A stretch of 64,000 nucleotides of DNA from Tigriopus japonicus (lineage: Eukaryota > Arthropoda > Copepoda > Harpacticoida > Harpacticidae): NCBI GenBank assembly GCA_010645155.1, contig CM021312.1:2941021-3005020 (forward strand). Reading direction: 5' to 3'. Below the pieces are notes generated by a model, which searched no databases, had not been told where the DNA came from, and saw only the letters and a list, made by a program, of their open reading frames with translations. Below, piece by piece: positions 1-11,953 of the stretch. Every line of letters starts with the position of its first letter. Position 1 is the stretch's first letter. The position numbers were made by a program, and so were the translations under genes.

Positions 1-1173
1 TAGTATTTAAAAAAGTAAATTTTATCCAAAGTAATTATTATGGGATAATCAAAAAAGTTGAAAAAGTGAAAGTTGTGAGAAGGTGAAAATGTTGGTATTT
101 AGGAATAAATTGTGTTCACGATCAAAAAGGAGTTTGTGTTAAAAAAAATGCTGAAAATGGACAATCTGAAGTAATATTCAGCCGATTGAAAATCACACAT
201 TTCTCACTTTTTATCACACTTTTCACTCCGTCATTCGATTGAGCTGAAAATTGAAATATATCGTGTACTGATTACAAGCAAGGTTTGGTTTGCGGCAGAA
301 CGCAATTGAATTAACCCTTTTGGAAATCGAAATTCTCATCGTTACTTCAGAAATTTAGTGCGTTTTGCTCCACGGAAAAAATCAGATTCGGTTTAATTCC
401 TCCATTTCACGGCATCAGAGTTATACCTTACTCTATTTACTCTATTTTAGGACAAATTCCATCGACCAATTCATAGTTTTCAAATCAAAAGTAAATTTGA
501 CAATAGATTTGCCAGATTTTTTAAACTTTCCTTTTACGACATTGTGAATTTGTAGGGTCTAGTGATGTCAAGTTTGACTTCAGTATGAAGAGGCTCAAAA
601 AGGAAATCAGTTCTTTTCCGGAAAACCAACCTAGAAGACATATTCGCAGGCTTTCAATTTGTGGATTGATTTCATGGAGAGCTTCGTTCATGTGGATACT
701 TAAAAACTGCTTTTAACGGAAGTTTGCTGCATTTCACTCACTAAACCTATCCCTGGGAGCAAAAAAGTTTTGACTTTTTTTAAACACTAATATAAGATTA
801 AATGGTCTTTGGAAAAAGGTTTGTTTCGAGTACGTCATGGTTTGCTCTTCTTTTGTCCATGAGCCTTTTATTGCCAAAGTTATGTACACAGGCATGACGA
901 ATTCATCTAATGAACCAAGGCTTCACACAACGTTGGGTCCTTCTCACGATATTTGGTTAAGGAACCTGATTTCGATTGCAAAAACCTCCAAGTCAAACAA
1001 TGAGCATTCGCAAGTGAGATTTTTGTAAATTATTCCACGGCCATTTAGTAGTCCATGTACTAACAATGCGGAACAAAAGGCTCGTCTTAATGACCTTAAC
1101 CTTTTCGAAGGAAATCACGCGTTTGCACGCCAAGAGGAGAAATCACGTGTCTTCCTTTCAACATTGGGACAAG
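1..1173. other. Intergenic, no gene seen
   Basis: AT-rich sequence with only short open frames (about 60 codons) that match no family I recognise and have no splice-signal support. I see no RNA gene or repeat in it. Confidence 0.6.
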
Positions 1174-1181
1174 GGCATTAC

Positions 1182-2192
1182 CAGGGTTGGGGAGTAATTG
1201 TAATTGCAAGAACAATTACGTAATTACATTTTTGGACCAAGTAATTGTAATTGTAATTAATTACATTTTTGGGCCAAGTAATTGTAATTGTGATTAATTA
1301 CATTTTTGGGCCAAGTAATTGTAATTGTAATTAATTACATTGTGGGCCAAGTAATTGTAATTGTAATTAATTACATTTTTGGGCCAAGTAATTGTAATTA
1401 ATTACATTTTTGGGGCAAGTAATTGTAATTGTAATTAATTACATTTTTGGGCCAAGTAATTGTAATTGTAATTAATTACATTTTTGGCCATGTAATTGAA
1501 GAATTTTTAATTTCCATTTACCAATTACTTTTCAAACAATTACTTCTTCAAATTAACCATAATATCAATTGAAACTTTGAGTTTTCACTTGCAAAACAAT
1601 TATTTTGCTATCAATTTGCGGTCAATGTGATGCCACTAACAGGGAGCTTTTGTTACAATACACACCCAAGCTATGATGTTAAAATACTTTTAAACTAAAA
1701 TAGCTTTTGACCATGATTTTTGTGTCAGGAGGTAGGGCTTTTCGCAACTAAGGGCAGACAAATGAGATGGAAAAATAAAGTTTTAAAACATCGTCATATA
1801 TATCATATATCATCATCGTCATATATATCGTCATATATGTGTATAAAGTTCGTGTTATTTTCTGGAAAAGAAAAATATACCTTGTGGTTCATGGCATAAT
1901 AGTTTTGATATTTAAGCCCGTTCATAAACTTTTGGTTTTTGTAAATCACTCTTTCATATTAACCTTTCAGGCATTATAAGTTGTAGTTGGTGCATCGCCA
2001 TTTAAAAATGGAAAATCGGTTTATTTTTCATCGTTTTGAAAGAGCAAAGGGATAAAAGAGACGGAAGGATTGTAATTGACATGTAATTGTCATGTAATTG
2101 ACATGTAATTGTAATTGAAATCAATTACATTTTCAGATGATGTATTTGTAATTGTAATTTATTATATTTTTCAAGTAATTGACCCAACTCTG
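1182..2192. mobile_element. hAT-like non-autonomous element (MITE)
   Basis: The left end CAGGGTTGGGGAGTAATT and the inverted right end (AATTGACCCAACTCTG on this strand) form imperfect terminal inverted repeats. They are flanked by a perfect 8-bp direct repeat, GGCATTAC, at 1174-1181 and 2193-2200. An 8-bp duplication with CAGNG-type ends is the hallmark of the hAT superfamily. There is no transposase frame inside, so it would need an enzyme from elsewhere. The interior is very AT-rich and carries a tandem array near the left end. Near the right end (2068-2105) there is a shorter repeat built on ACATGTAATTG. Confidence 0.82.
1220..1492. repeat. 37-bp tandem repeat array inside the MITE
   Basis: About seven copies of a unit of roughly 37 bp. 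Each is built from TTTTTGGGCCAAG followed by repeated GTAATT words and ending in TTAATTACA. One copy is shortened and a few carry single changes (for example GTGATTAA). The unit is rich in the same GTAATT word that occurs in the terminal repeats, so the array probably arose by expansion of the subterminal region. Confidence 0.85.
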
Positions 2193-2200
2193 GGCATTAC

Positions 2201-3876
2201 CTAAACAAGAAGATCAAGACCTCAGACCTCAAACCCCGCAATTGATATTCCCATGACGAAAATTTGAACGACAAAGACAGACACTAGGAAGCACAAAGGC
2301 AGGAAGTTGAATTTCTTTCTATGGAGGTATCAATTAGGTCTTTGTTTCAGCCTTTGTCTTCTCGGATTTGAGAACCAGTCGTTGATCAGTGTTCCTCATG
2401 AGTTGACACGAGTTGCAGGATCCTTTATTGGCGCATGGTGCAAGTAAGTTTGTTTTTGGAAGCCTGCCTTTTGCTCGATATACGTATTTACTTAATTAGA
2501 CTGATGATTGGGTAATGGATAAGCATTGCTCACGCTTTAGCCAGAATGTTGACAATATCGGGAAAAAATCCCTCAAGCCTTTGGCCAGAAACCAGGCATG
2601 CTAGGTAATACAATTATTTTAATGGATCACGAAATCTGGTTACGGTGTTCCAGTGTTCCACTCGAACAAGTTTTCCCATGGTCTCTCGTTGGTTCTATGC
2701 ATTTTTTATGTTCCCACTACTAGCTGGATCTCTTGTCTCGTCGGATGAAGGTTGAGGATGATGTGTGTTTAGTTCCAATGGATCCATTGTTTTTCCAGAG
2801 TTCTGATTGGCAGGAAGGAAGGAATCCAGCAAAAGTTTCCGAGAGGAACGAAGATAAATCAGATTAGCCCCATCTAGCTAGGACAAGAAGAAAAATGGAG
2901 ATGATCCCATCAGGCCAAGCAAGGGTTGTCCAATCTATTGAAGCGAAACCACACCATTGTTATCAGATAAAGATATTAGTTTAAGAGGCACTATTAGAAC
3001 TCAGTTTTTTGGAGCATTTTTTTGTGACAATAAAGAAAGAGAGCGAACTATCAAATGCAATCCGTTTGTGCAATAGTCTTTCTAGTATTTGCTTTTGTTT
3101 CTTTCAAAAGAACAACTAGACTAGATCAACTGGATAGCTGAACTGCTTCTGAGACCCTGTCATTAAATATTGAAGGCCAACAAGTGTGGAATATCGAACC
3201 CGGGACGCGAACCGAAAGCTTAAGGCCAACGCTGGATTAAGAATGAATGTGTACGCCAAAGTATGAAACTCCAACCAAGATCCATAAAATGAAAGCTTAC
3301 ATCTATTTATATGTTTGATCTTTTTGACGTTCCTTACCCTAATCAAAAGGAATCCAATGGCCAACAAACTGTTTCCAACCAGGCATTCATTACAAAAATC
3401 TCAAACAATCAGCACTTCGTGGAAGACTTGCAGCAAGTTTCTTAGTAAGCAACTTTAACAACGGTCTTCAGTTTTGGCAGTTCCTTGAAATGCAGCGATT
3501 CTTTTGTCCTCCCAATTTCGGCTAACTAGTAAAAACGATTTTTTAACGTTGCTACGTCAAGTGGAGTGTGTTTCATGTTTACCCGAAAGTTTGGGGCCTT
3601 CGGTCCTAACGATCATTTCTGAGAGGCAAGGAAGGACAAGCACACGAAAAAAGAAGGCCCATGGTTGTTTGGAGTAGATTGTAGGGCTGATCTGAGTTGG
3701 TGCTCTGTCGTGAATCAAGACTACTTTGGCACGAAAAGGTCTCTTTCGTCTTTATGTTGACGCAAAAGCTTTGCACCAACGCAAACAGATTGAACCACCT
3801 TAGAGAGCATGGACCTCCGATAGGTTTGATGAGAGACTCGGCAGAATCCCTGTCATAGTGAAAGAAAATACTGTGA
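2201..3876. other. Intergenic, no gene seen
   Basis: No frame with recognisable similarity. A minus-strand frame at 3116-3367 contains a tRNA-like B-box word (GGTTCGATATTCC on the minus strand near 3190), but no cloverleaf can be drawn around it. Confidence 0.5.
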
Positions 3877-4124
3877 TTTTTTTTTTTTTGATTGTTGGTG
3901 CTAGGGTCCCAGGGTTGAGCCTTGCCCGGCCAGCGAAGCCAGCCATCACATCGTCCAAATTGTTCCGATAGGCAATCTCATGTCCGGTATCAGAATGGTT
4001 CTCCGTCTGTGGGTGTGAATTAGCGTCTAAAAGTTTCCTTGAGAAAGGTCGGTGAGGAGAATCGAACCTGGGACCTCTCTCACTATAGGAAACTGCGCTA
4101 ACCACGACGCCACGTCTCCTCCCC
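3877..4124 (-). mobile_element. tRNA-derived SINE, copy 1
   Basis: Read on the minus strand, the element starts with a tRNA-like head. This has an A-box-like word (TGGCGTCGTGG, about 4110) and a B box (GGTTCGATTCT, about 4055), as in an RNA polymerase III promoter. A tRNA-unrelated body follows, and the element ends in a run of A (the T run at 3877-3889 on the plus strand). A second copy lies at 15640-15887 in the same orientation, with most positions identical and several small indels. No clear target-site duplication was found. Confidence 0.85.
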
Positions 4125-5277
4125 AAATTATGATGAAAATTATCAAAATTTCAGTCTTTTTTGTTGTGAAGTGCAAATCAATGAAGTGGAAAAAGTGCAT
4201 CGGTGAAATTGCTTTAATAGGATAATAAAGCAATTGATTTTAGCAGACGTGCCGTAGTCCATGCCTCTTTTAGAAGTCTGCCATGCAGAGCACCAAATAA
4301 GGGAGTCGTTGTGCCTGTTGTGCAACTTTCGAGGTACACTTAACCGCGACGGAACGCGAGGATAGGAATGGTGGATTTCCCGTCGTTCAATGCGTGGAGC
4401 ATGGAGAGCGACCGCTCCTTCTCTCGCCTTGGAACGCCTTCAAAGTGGGACGAGTGGGACCTTCAGAGACGTTGTATGTAGTCCGGTGTCGGTGGGTTCC
4501 CTCTATCATTTGTTCGTTCCTTTGGTCGATCTCATAGCTCAGTGGGGCCTCTCCTCGAATGCTAGCTCAGTCCTACTCACTAAGTCACTCAAGCATGCAC
4601 GGAGAATAGGAGTCTCAAGGGCTTAGAAACTCTTCTCGCTCTCTCTCAGGATTTCACCCGTGTCTAATGGACCCGGGACACATTGACATTGATTTCGAAT
4701 CTTGCCTGCTCGGTGATCATTGCTCGTCGGTTGTGTTCAAGGAGACAAGACCTGCCCAAACAAGTTCCATGAACTTCATTGAATGACGAGAGGCTCGTGA
4801 CAAAGTGTCAGGTGCTCTGAGCTCTGTGATTTACCCTTTAAACTTTCAAGTTTCGAGGTAAAGCCATGCAGCCCTATTCAACCTTACAAAGTTGTCGTGA
4901 AAAGGAGGTTCTTTTTCCTCTAAAAATTTTTTGGATGGCTTTATTGATCATTTTTGACGACCGAGAAGAGTTCCACGATTTCGTCTGCTGACTGCTTCCA
5001 TTGGGATTGAATATTGGAAAAGGATCATCACTGAAATAAAAGACTACTCACAATTGGAACACTAGCCATTTCGGTCGTTGTTCCGTTCTATGTCACTTGG
5101 CTTGATTAGCTTTGAGGGAACACCTGAGTCACATCTCATTAGTTGACAAAGCTTTTTTTTTCTCACGCAGTACCTCGATCAATAACCCTATTTCGATACA
5201 TCAAATCAAAAGAAATTTTCGAATATTTGACAGAAAATAATAATTTTCTTTTAATATTCTTCTCTGTGTATTTTTAG
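4125..5277. other. Probable intron or upstream region of the coiled-coil gene
   Basis: The region ends in a good 3' splice site (TGTATTTTTAG, AG at 5276-5277) for the exon that follows, so at least its right part is intronic. I could not identify the upstream exon. A plus-strand frame at 4390-4626 has an ATG and 78 codons but no recognisable product. Confidence 0.45.
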
Positions 5278-6119
5278 TGTTCAAAGCCGCCGTGGAAGGA
5301 TTACGTTACCGGACACGTCCCATTTCCCTCCAGCTTGGCTCGAGTTGGAACGGGAACCACCATCTGAATCATCATTCCCCCTCCAAAAAGGTCAGGGAGA
5401 AGCCAATCGCCACCAGCTCAGATCCTGATTCCGACTCATCTGATCAAGAAAAACATTCCCTGATGAGGAGCACATCCACCAGTGACAACGGGGACAACCA
5501 ACCCCGGTCATCCTCCCACAGTACCCATCCACCCGAGGGTCTCGATCCCGTGGAAGAGGATACCGTGGATCGAGCCTACATTGGTCGTCGAATCTCCCCT
5601 TCAGCCCCATCACCTCCAGACGAAAAAGAACGGACTGCGTCCAATGGGATCCATCCGGACACGCCACAATGTTGTCGGGATCGGGAACGAACCCGTTTAG
5701 CCCTCCAATCTGAGCGAGATGCTCTCAGGGGAGCATTAAGAACAGCTGAAAGTGGCTTGTCGGCCAAGGACAAGGAAATGAGCGTGAAATTGGACGCCTT
5801 GCAAGGGAAACATCAGAATTCCTTGGCCGAAATGAGGAGCATTCTTTTGGCTCAACGACAAGTGGGAGCTCAATGGAAGGAGGAGATGACAATCCTCACT
5901 AAACGCTTCGAAGTCAAGGTCAAAGAGTTGCAAAGCGAGAACAAAGAGCTCAAGTTGGAACTGGAACGATTGCGAGAAGTGTTCAAAGTGAAAGAGGTCG
6001 AGGCTGAAGAGGCTCTCGAACTCAATGGCATCTACTCGGCCAAACTAACTAAAATGGAACGCAAGTTCAAGAAGCTCAAAGACGAGGATGAGGAATCGTA
6101 CATGGAGATGACCTTTTAG
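5278..6119 (+). CDS. Coiled-coil protein, 3'-terminal exon
   Basis: This is a 280-codon frame entered from a splice acceptor (AG at 5276-5277, phase 1) and closed by TAG at 6117-6119. It is therefore the last coding exon of a gene whose upstream exons were not identified. The first 130 residues are Ser/Pro/Asp-rich and look disordered, with a His-rich patch near residues 28-32. From about residue 133 to 275 the sequence is a charged heptad-type coiled coil rich in Leu, Glu, Lys and Arg, containing a QCC dipeptide motif at its start. The C terminus is short and acidic (DEDEESYMEMTF). I do not recognise the family. Centrosomal, ciliary or clathrin-linker coiled-coil proteins are possible, but nothing here distinguishes them. 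Confidence 0.7.
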
Positions 6120-7787
6120 TTGAGGAGGAACAAATCATTTCTTTGGCTTTACCCACGAAATTTTGCACGGATCTCATTTGATGTTGCTTTGCTAGGCGAG
6201 ATACTTGACTTTTCAAGATCACCTTCAAATCAACGTCAATAGCTTGTTTTTGCTTTCTATTTCACCAAATATTGCCTTGATAATGGGTACATCTCTAGTT
6301 TTTCAAACCTCCTGATGAACAAATCAAGAGCCTTCGGATCAACTGCCGCTGTTACTCAAAATACCGAAATAGGGAAGTGTTCAGTCATATCAAAACAACC
6401 ATCACGAGGCTTGCAAATTGCAAATTTGCAAATATATAAACAACACGCTTGTGTTATTAAATGTAAAGAGAAAGTTTTCACTTCGGACTTATTATTCTAA
6501 AAGAACATTCTCAAGTAACAAGTAACATTAGGAAATATTACTAAAGAATGACATGAATTAAAAAACACCAGTTTTAAGTAGGGCTGCCTTGGTGGCAGGA
6601 CTAGACCATATCACCATTTAACTTCGAAATTTACAGATACGATGCCTCTTACAAAAAAGAGACTTACATTTCTGAAAAGCTAAGATGAGAAACTATTTAA
6701 TGGTGTACGTTTCATTGACATCAAAGCATTGTTTGATGAGATATATCAAACCAACAACCAAAGTTTCAAAGAGCAAGTATAATTGATCGTTTTTTTTTTT
6801 CTCACCGGTGGAAAGGTTGATGGACTTCATACCTACAGCTAGTTCATTACACAATACGAAAGGTTCATTTGTTATATTTTTAATATGTCTGGCGTAGTTT
6901 CGTGTGTACCAAGATCTTGCACTTGCAAGGGCAAGATTTTACGATGTTCGTCGGAAATATTTGCTTTTTCACGCAACTTATGGGCAATTTTGGCCAGTAT
7001 CAGCTGCAAACAAGGCAGACAATATGACGACAATGGCCCTTTGATCATTTATGAATCACTAGATAGCGTGCAAGCTTTAGTCAGGCTGATTTTGCAAGCA
7101 GGGCGAAATCGGCGAAATGCGTTCAATTTATGAGGACAATGTTGCCCTCACAACTCTTGAGCACAGCTGTTGTTAGTGTGACCAAACATGCGAATAAAGA
7201 CCAATTTTTTTAAACTCGTTCTTGAAGACATGTTCGTCACACATCCACAGCCACATTTGATGTATTGGCAAAAAAGTTCGTACTTGTAGTATTCAAATCC
7301 AAGGCATGGTCACCTAGTGACGTCTTCCAGTCTTTCAAGAAAGTGACCACTAGCAATAACAAAAAACGACTCAAAAACATTACTCAATTACACATTTGAT
7401 TGATCATTTACATGGTTGACATTTGCCTGGTTATACATTTCAAATGTTCCCGCACTTTTGTCCGCTCAACAGTTGGCGAGGAGACATATTTTTAGGCTTA
7501 CGCTCCCTCTAGTATTAATTGAACTCAATGCTATGGCCTCCCTTTACTCCTCTGAGCTGGATACAGATCAGGGACTCAAGTATGTCATTTTTTTTGACGA
7601 TTGTAGGTGGAAATGTGCGGTCAGCTTTCATTTATATTTTATTTTTATATTTTACATTTTATTATATTCATTTTATAACTTCAAATTACTCTAACTGCCA
7701 TAAAGTTCAGTCGATCAAGTTGAAAACAAACATGTGAGCTTTGAATTACCAGCCAGACAAGTGGTTGTATTAGTTAGATTTTTCTCT
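6120..7787. other. Intergenic, no gene seen
   Basis: It follows the stop of the coiled-coil gene, so its left part is probably 3' UTR. The remainder has only short frames without recognisable similarity. Confidence 0.5.
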
Positions 7788-7795
7788 GTTTAGCA

Positions 7796-8037
7796 CAGGG
7801 GTCGGCAACCGCTTTTGTGTCCAGGCCCACCAAATTTGGTTTGGTAAATTTGGAGCCCACTTTCCACATGATTGCAGGTTCCACAAATTATTGATCAAAG
7901 ACCTTTGGACCTGCAAGTGTAGTACTATGGATATCTCTTGGGCCCACTATTTAGGACTTTCCTCATTACTCATGGGCCCACCAACGATCTCCCTTGGGCC
8001 CACACGTGGGCTGCGGCCCACCGGTTGCCGACCCCTG
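7796..8037. mobile_element. Short hAT-like MITE with perfect 16-bp inverted ends
   Basis: The element begins CAGGGGTCGGCAACCG and ends with its exact reverse complement, CGGTTGCCGACCCCTG. The flanking 8-mers GTTTAGCA (7788-7795) and GTCTAACA (8038-8045) match at six of eight positions, as expected for an aged hAT target duplication (nTnTAnAn type). The body is 242 bp, has no coding capacity and contains several TGGGCCCA-like words. CAGGGGTCGGCAA-type ends are widespread among animal hAT non-autonomous families. Confidence 0.85.
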
Positions 8038-8045
8038 GTCTAACA

Positions 8046-11000
8046 CATAATTCGAAGTATGGCTTTTACCATTAGCCGAGGCATCAAGGTTTTTAGCAAT
8101 AACATCTCTTTGTCCTGAGTAGGCTTTTGCCTTAATTGTAATTGTATTTAATTGCTTTTAAGACCAAAGTTATTATAACCAATTACTTAAATTTTAAAAG
8201 TTATTGACACTATTCTGTTACAAAGTTCATTCAAAGTGTTACTTTAGCTTAAAAGCAAAACAACAAAGTAGTGTTTTCCTTTCTATGTAGTGTTTTCCTT
8301 TCTATATTATTTTCTATGTATACTATTCTATATTCTGAAAATACAATTTCGAGATGAAAACAAACTTAAATTTCATTTTTAATAGCGTTTGTGTCGCGAG
8401 TCCTTCAACACGATTTTTCTGTTTATTCTAGCTGAATGTGCATGAAACGAAAATGGAAGAAACAATGTGTGAAAAAGAAAAGCGGTCCTTTGCAAAAACT
8501 TTGTCCTCGCGAAACAATAAAAACCGGGCATTGAAAGGCTTGCAAGTAGTTTTTCATGTCAGAATGTTATTTGTGGGGTGATGAGATCACACAATTAAGA
8601 CCCTCCCTATGATGTCCTCGAATGAAGGTTGCCTCGAAATAGAAATGGCCTTGAAGGCTGTTTACAGTACTATAGAGAAGTATCAGAGAAAACCGACTCC
8701 CACACCCCTGGTGAGTTGGTGCAGAACACATGGGGATCCCGAAGAGTTGCCTAAAAAGGTCTCTTTTGTCGTTCCCTTCATCTTCATTCTCGTGGAGGAA
8801 TCCAGATTCCTTGCTCGCTCCTGACAATACCTACCAAATTCTTACCCGAGAGGCCTGATCTATTTGTAATGATGGCATGATAATGGATTGTCCAAGGTTT
8901 GAGAGGACCTTGGGACACTAATACGTACGTTCCTCTGATTGGCACACCTCAAAAACCAGTAACTAAAGTGTTATTGGCCTTTCTTGGCATGCATAGGAAA
9001 GGTTTCCTGCGCCTGTTTTGGCATTGGTCCACTTCTTGGGTACGTCTATTGAATGCTGAAGCACACTTGGAACACTGACCTTGAATGAATGAGGACTCGA
9101 TGAGGCCACCATGTTTGTACACAAACTACAAACAAATGGAACGAACACGGAGTAGCATAAAAGACTGGAACCAAATCGATAACTAAACAACTTACTTATA
9201 TTGACCTTCTTAAGCCGTTTCTGTAGATATTGAAGAGTGAGGTTGAAGGTTGCAGTCAAGAAGCAAATGGTTACCCTGCCCAATACAAACTTTAAATGAA
9301 CAACAAAACCATTTGAAAATCTTGAATTATTATTCAATACTAATGTTTTTTTTATTCTCATTTTGGAGCTTGATAAAATGAAACGAAAACATTGGCTTTT
9401 TAAAGCTCATGGGTTTTCACAAATTTTGTGACCACCCTGTACATAAGGACCAAAAAGAAAAAAAAACATTCACGAGGAAGTTATAAATCTCAATGAGAGT
9501 GCAATAACCAACGTGACTTGAATATATTAATCAAAACACGACGTTACCTGACTAAGGATATTCATAACAGAACTTAGACAGTTTAAAGAAAACATGGGTG
9601 AAAGGCCAAAAATTAAAAAGAAACAATAGCTTAAAAGTGATTAGAAATATGGAAAGTAAAAATGTCATATGGGAGACAATCTGTGCTGAGCTCTTTCACA
9701 TTTTGGTTCTTTCATTCAGTGACTCCAACTTCAAGGTAATTTTTTTTGAAGTTTCTTAACAAGTAGAATCCTTGTCGTCAAATACAAATGGATTTCTACT
9801 AACTAAACCGGAACGCCATTGCAACCTTGAAGAGGCCATAAAAGGTTAGAATCAATTCTTTTCTGAGTTTATCATCAGTTTTCATCAATGATGGAAAAAA
9901 CTAAAAGAAATGTTAAAAAATATACCCAAATTGACGATGTTGCCGTAACACGTCATAAAATAAATCTGAATTACCCCAAAAGTACTTATTTGTTATGATG
10001 AAATAAAAAGTGACGAATTCAGATCAAGTTTTATCCAACTACACCTTAGAGAAATAACATTTTGCAAGCTTTCACTTTTTCTTGTTACATTTTCAAAAAT
10101 TGTTGAAACTGCAAAATAATACACATCGAGTCTGGAAAGGAGATATTCAGGATCATATCTTTTACAACTCTACCTATAAACATTTTTTGCATTTTTGTGT
10201 TTCACCCTATTTTGCCACAAGATTTACCGCTAATATTTTTGAATAGAAATCGCACCCTAACTCGATCAAAAAATGACAGCTCGTCATTGTTCACCCTCAG
10301 AGCCTTTTTTTGAAGGAGAGCGATAGCATGGAGCTCGGTTGGTTTTGAAGGCTAATTTCTCACCAAGATGAATGGTTCCTCCCTCTTTTATGCAAATAAC
10401 CGGAGATAAATCGATTCAACCTCGAGCATTAGCATCCCAATTTCCATGTGTGAGACGAATGATTTGGCCCTTAACAATGTACAAGAGATGTAGACTAAAG
10501 AGAGAGAGCACTTGCTTTTGCATTTTCCTTTCTTTGCACTTACATAGCAGACATGTAGAAGAGTGCATCAGATTGGAACAAATATTTTTAGGCACGCGCA
10601 TTTCCCCGAGGTTTTCCAGGTCCATGGGAGGTTGTTTTTTGCATCTGTTATGGCCTTAGGCCTTCACCAACAATACTGGTACCTCAAAAGGAAAAAGGAT
10701 TTGCAGCATAAAACTTGTTTTGGTGTTGGTAAATCTTTTTCATTCCAAGACCCTAACTTCTTTATTTATTTTCAACCCGCAAGCAAATGGATAATGCTTG
10801 AATAAATACAACGTTACGATTGCACAACATTCGGAAAGCTCTTCCGTTTCCTTTGTTTTACTCAAGTGTCTTTTTTGTCAGCATTCTACAAAAACAGCCC
10901 GGTTTTTCCATACCGATAAAAATGTTACTTCCAAGCAATCCTCTTGTCATCTCCTGGAAGAAGAATGACCACACAGATGCCAAACCCCGATTCGTTGATA

Positions 11001-11953
11001 CTAATGAATCACTAGTTTTCATTCTCTTCCATCAGGGTTTACTAACTAGACAAGATACACAAAGACATATTCGGTTTGATCTAGTGTAACCAAACCAGAC
11101 CGAATCTTCTTCTTCTCTCACATTGACTTTACCCAACTGTGAACTCAAGAGCACGAGAATGCTTTTGGAGACGGTCGTAATCTTGGCACAACGACTCTTT
11201 TTCTTGCTCCATAACCAGAATGAGGGAAGTAACAAAGAAAGAAAGAAAGAAAAAGGCTTTGAGTTGGTTCGCGTACGCTTCCATTAGCAATAATCCCTCT
11301 GATGTGTCCATGGATGCTTTTTGCCCCTAGAGCTCGGGATAATATACCGTTTCAACGTTATGAGATCCTCCTGGAAGTTAAGCGGAAGTTCCCCAGAGTT
11401 TGAAATTACATCTTGATTAATGACGGCCCGATGGAGTTTTTGGTCGAAGAGTTAATTTCGATTAAACTTGAAAATCCTTGGTAAATTCTACTTACATCAA
11501 AAGCAGATGGTCAAAGTGGTTTTAACAATATTGTTATATAGAATATCACTTGTACGTTTCAATTCATTCTTATATCAAAAGCCATTATCTAGCCCACAGA
11601 TATCTTCAGATACGACATACAACTGTGTTTTGAAGGGGGTGGATTAGAAAAGATTGCAGAAAAATTGTTGGAATTTCATAGACTATTGGCTCAGTATATC
11701 CAAAAACCAAAAACGATTGAATTGTAACACAAGATTACAGTTTGGACATACTCGATTGTCAGCTGTGACTGAACGTCTGAAACATCAACTAGTGATTAGC
11801 CCTTCAAACGAAACACTTGTCCAGCTTTGACAGTCGTATCTATGCATATTTGTGGGTTAGCCACATCTTGAAAAGCTACAACTTGGGATAAGGCTCATGA
11901 AAAATAGGTGTCATCATTTGGAAGTCATATGTTATATTTGTGACAAGTTGAAA
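8046..11953. other. Intergenic, no confident gene
   Basis: AT-rich DNA. Several open frames of 60-130 codons exist (for example minus 8963-9361), but none shows domain features or convincing splice sites. A mariner-like terminal word (GTGACCACCCTGTA) sits at about 9428-9441, and a (GAAA)n run at about 11237-11253. The right end is the 3' flank of the APC2 gene. Confidence 0.5.

Noticed and set aside
1795..1850. CRISPR-like or regulatory array (ATATCATC repeats)
   Set aside because: This is a simple ATATC/ATCATC low-complexity run in eukaryotic DNA, without spacers.
3116..3367. tRNA gene or SINE suggested by a B-box word near 3190
   Set aside because: No acceptor stem, D arm or anticodon arm can be drawn, and there is no second copy or A tail.
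3990..4124. True tRNA gene
   Set aside because: The tRNA-like head is fused to a non-tRNA body with an A tail and is repeated at 15640-15887. It is a SINE, not a tRNA gene.
4390..4626. Upstream exon of the coiled-coil gene
   Set aside because: It has an ATG and 78 codons but no clear donor in the right phase, and no similarity to the coiled-coil exon.
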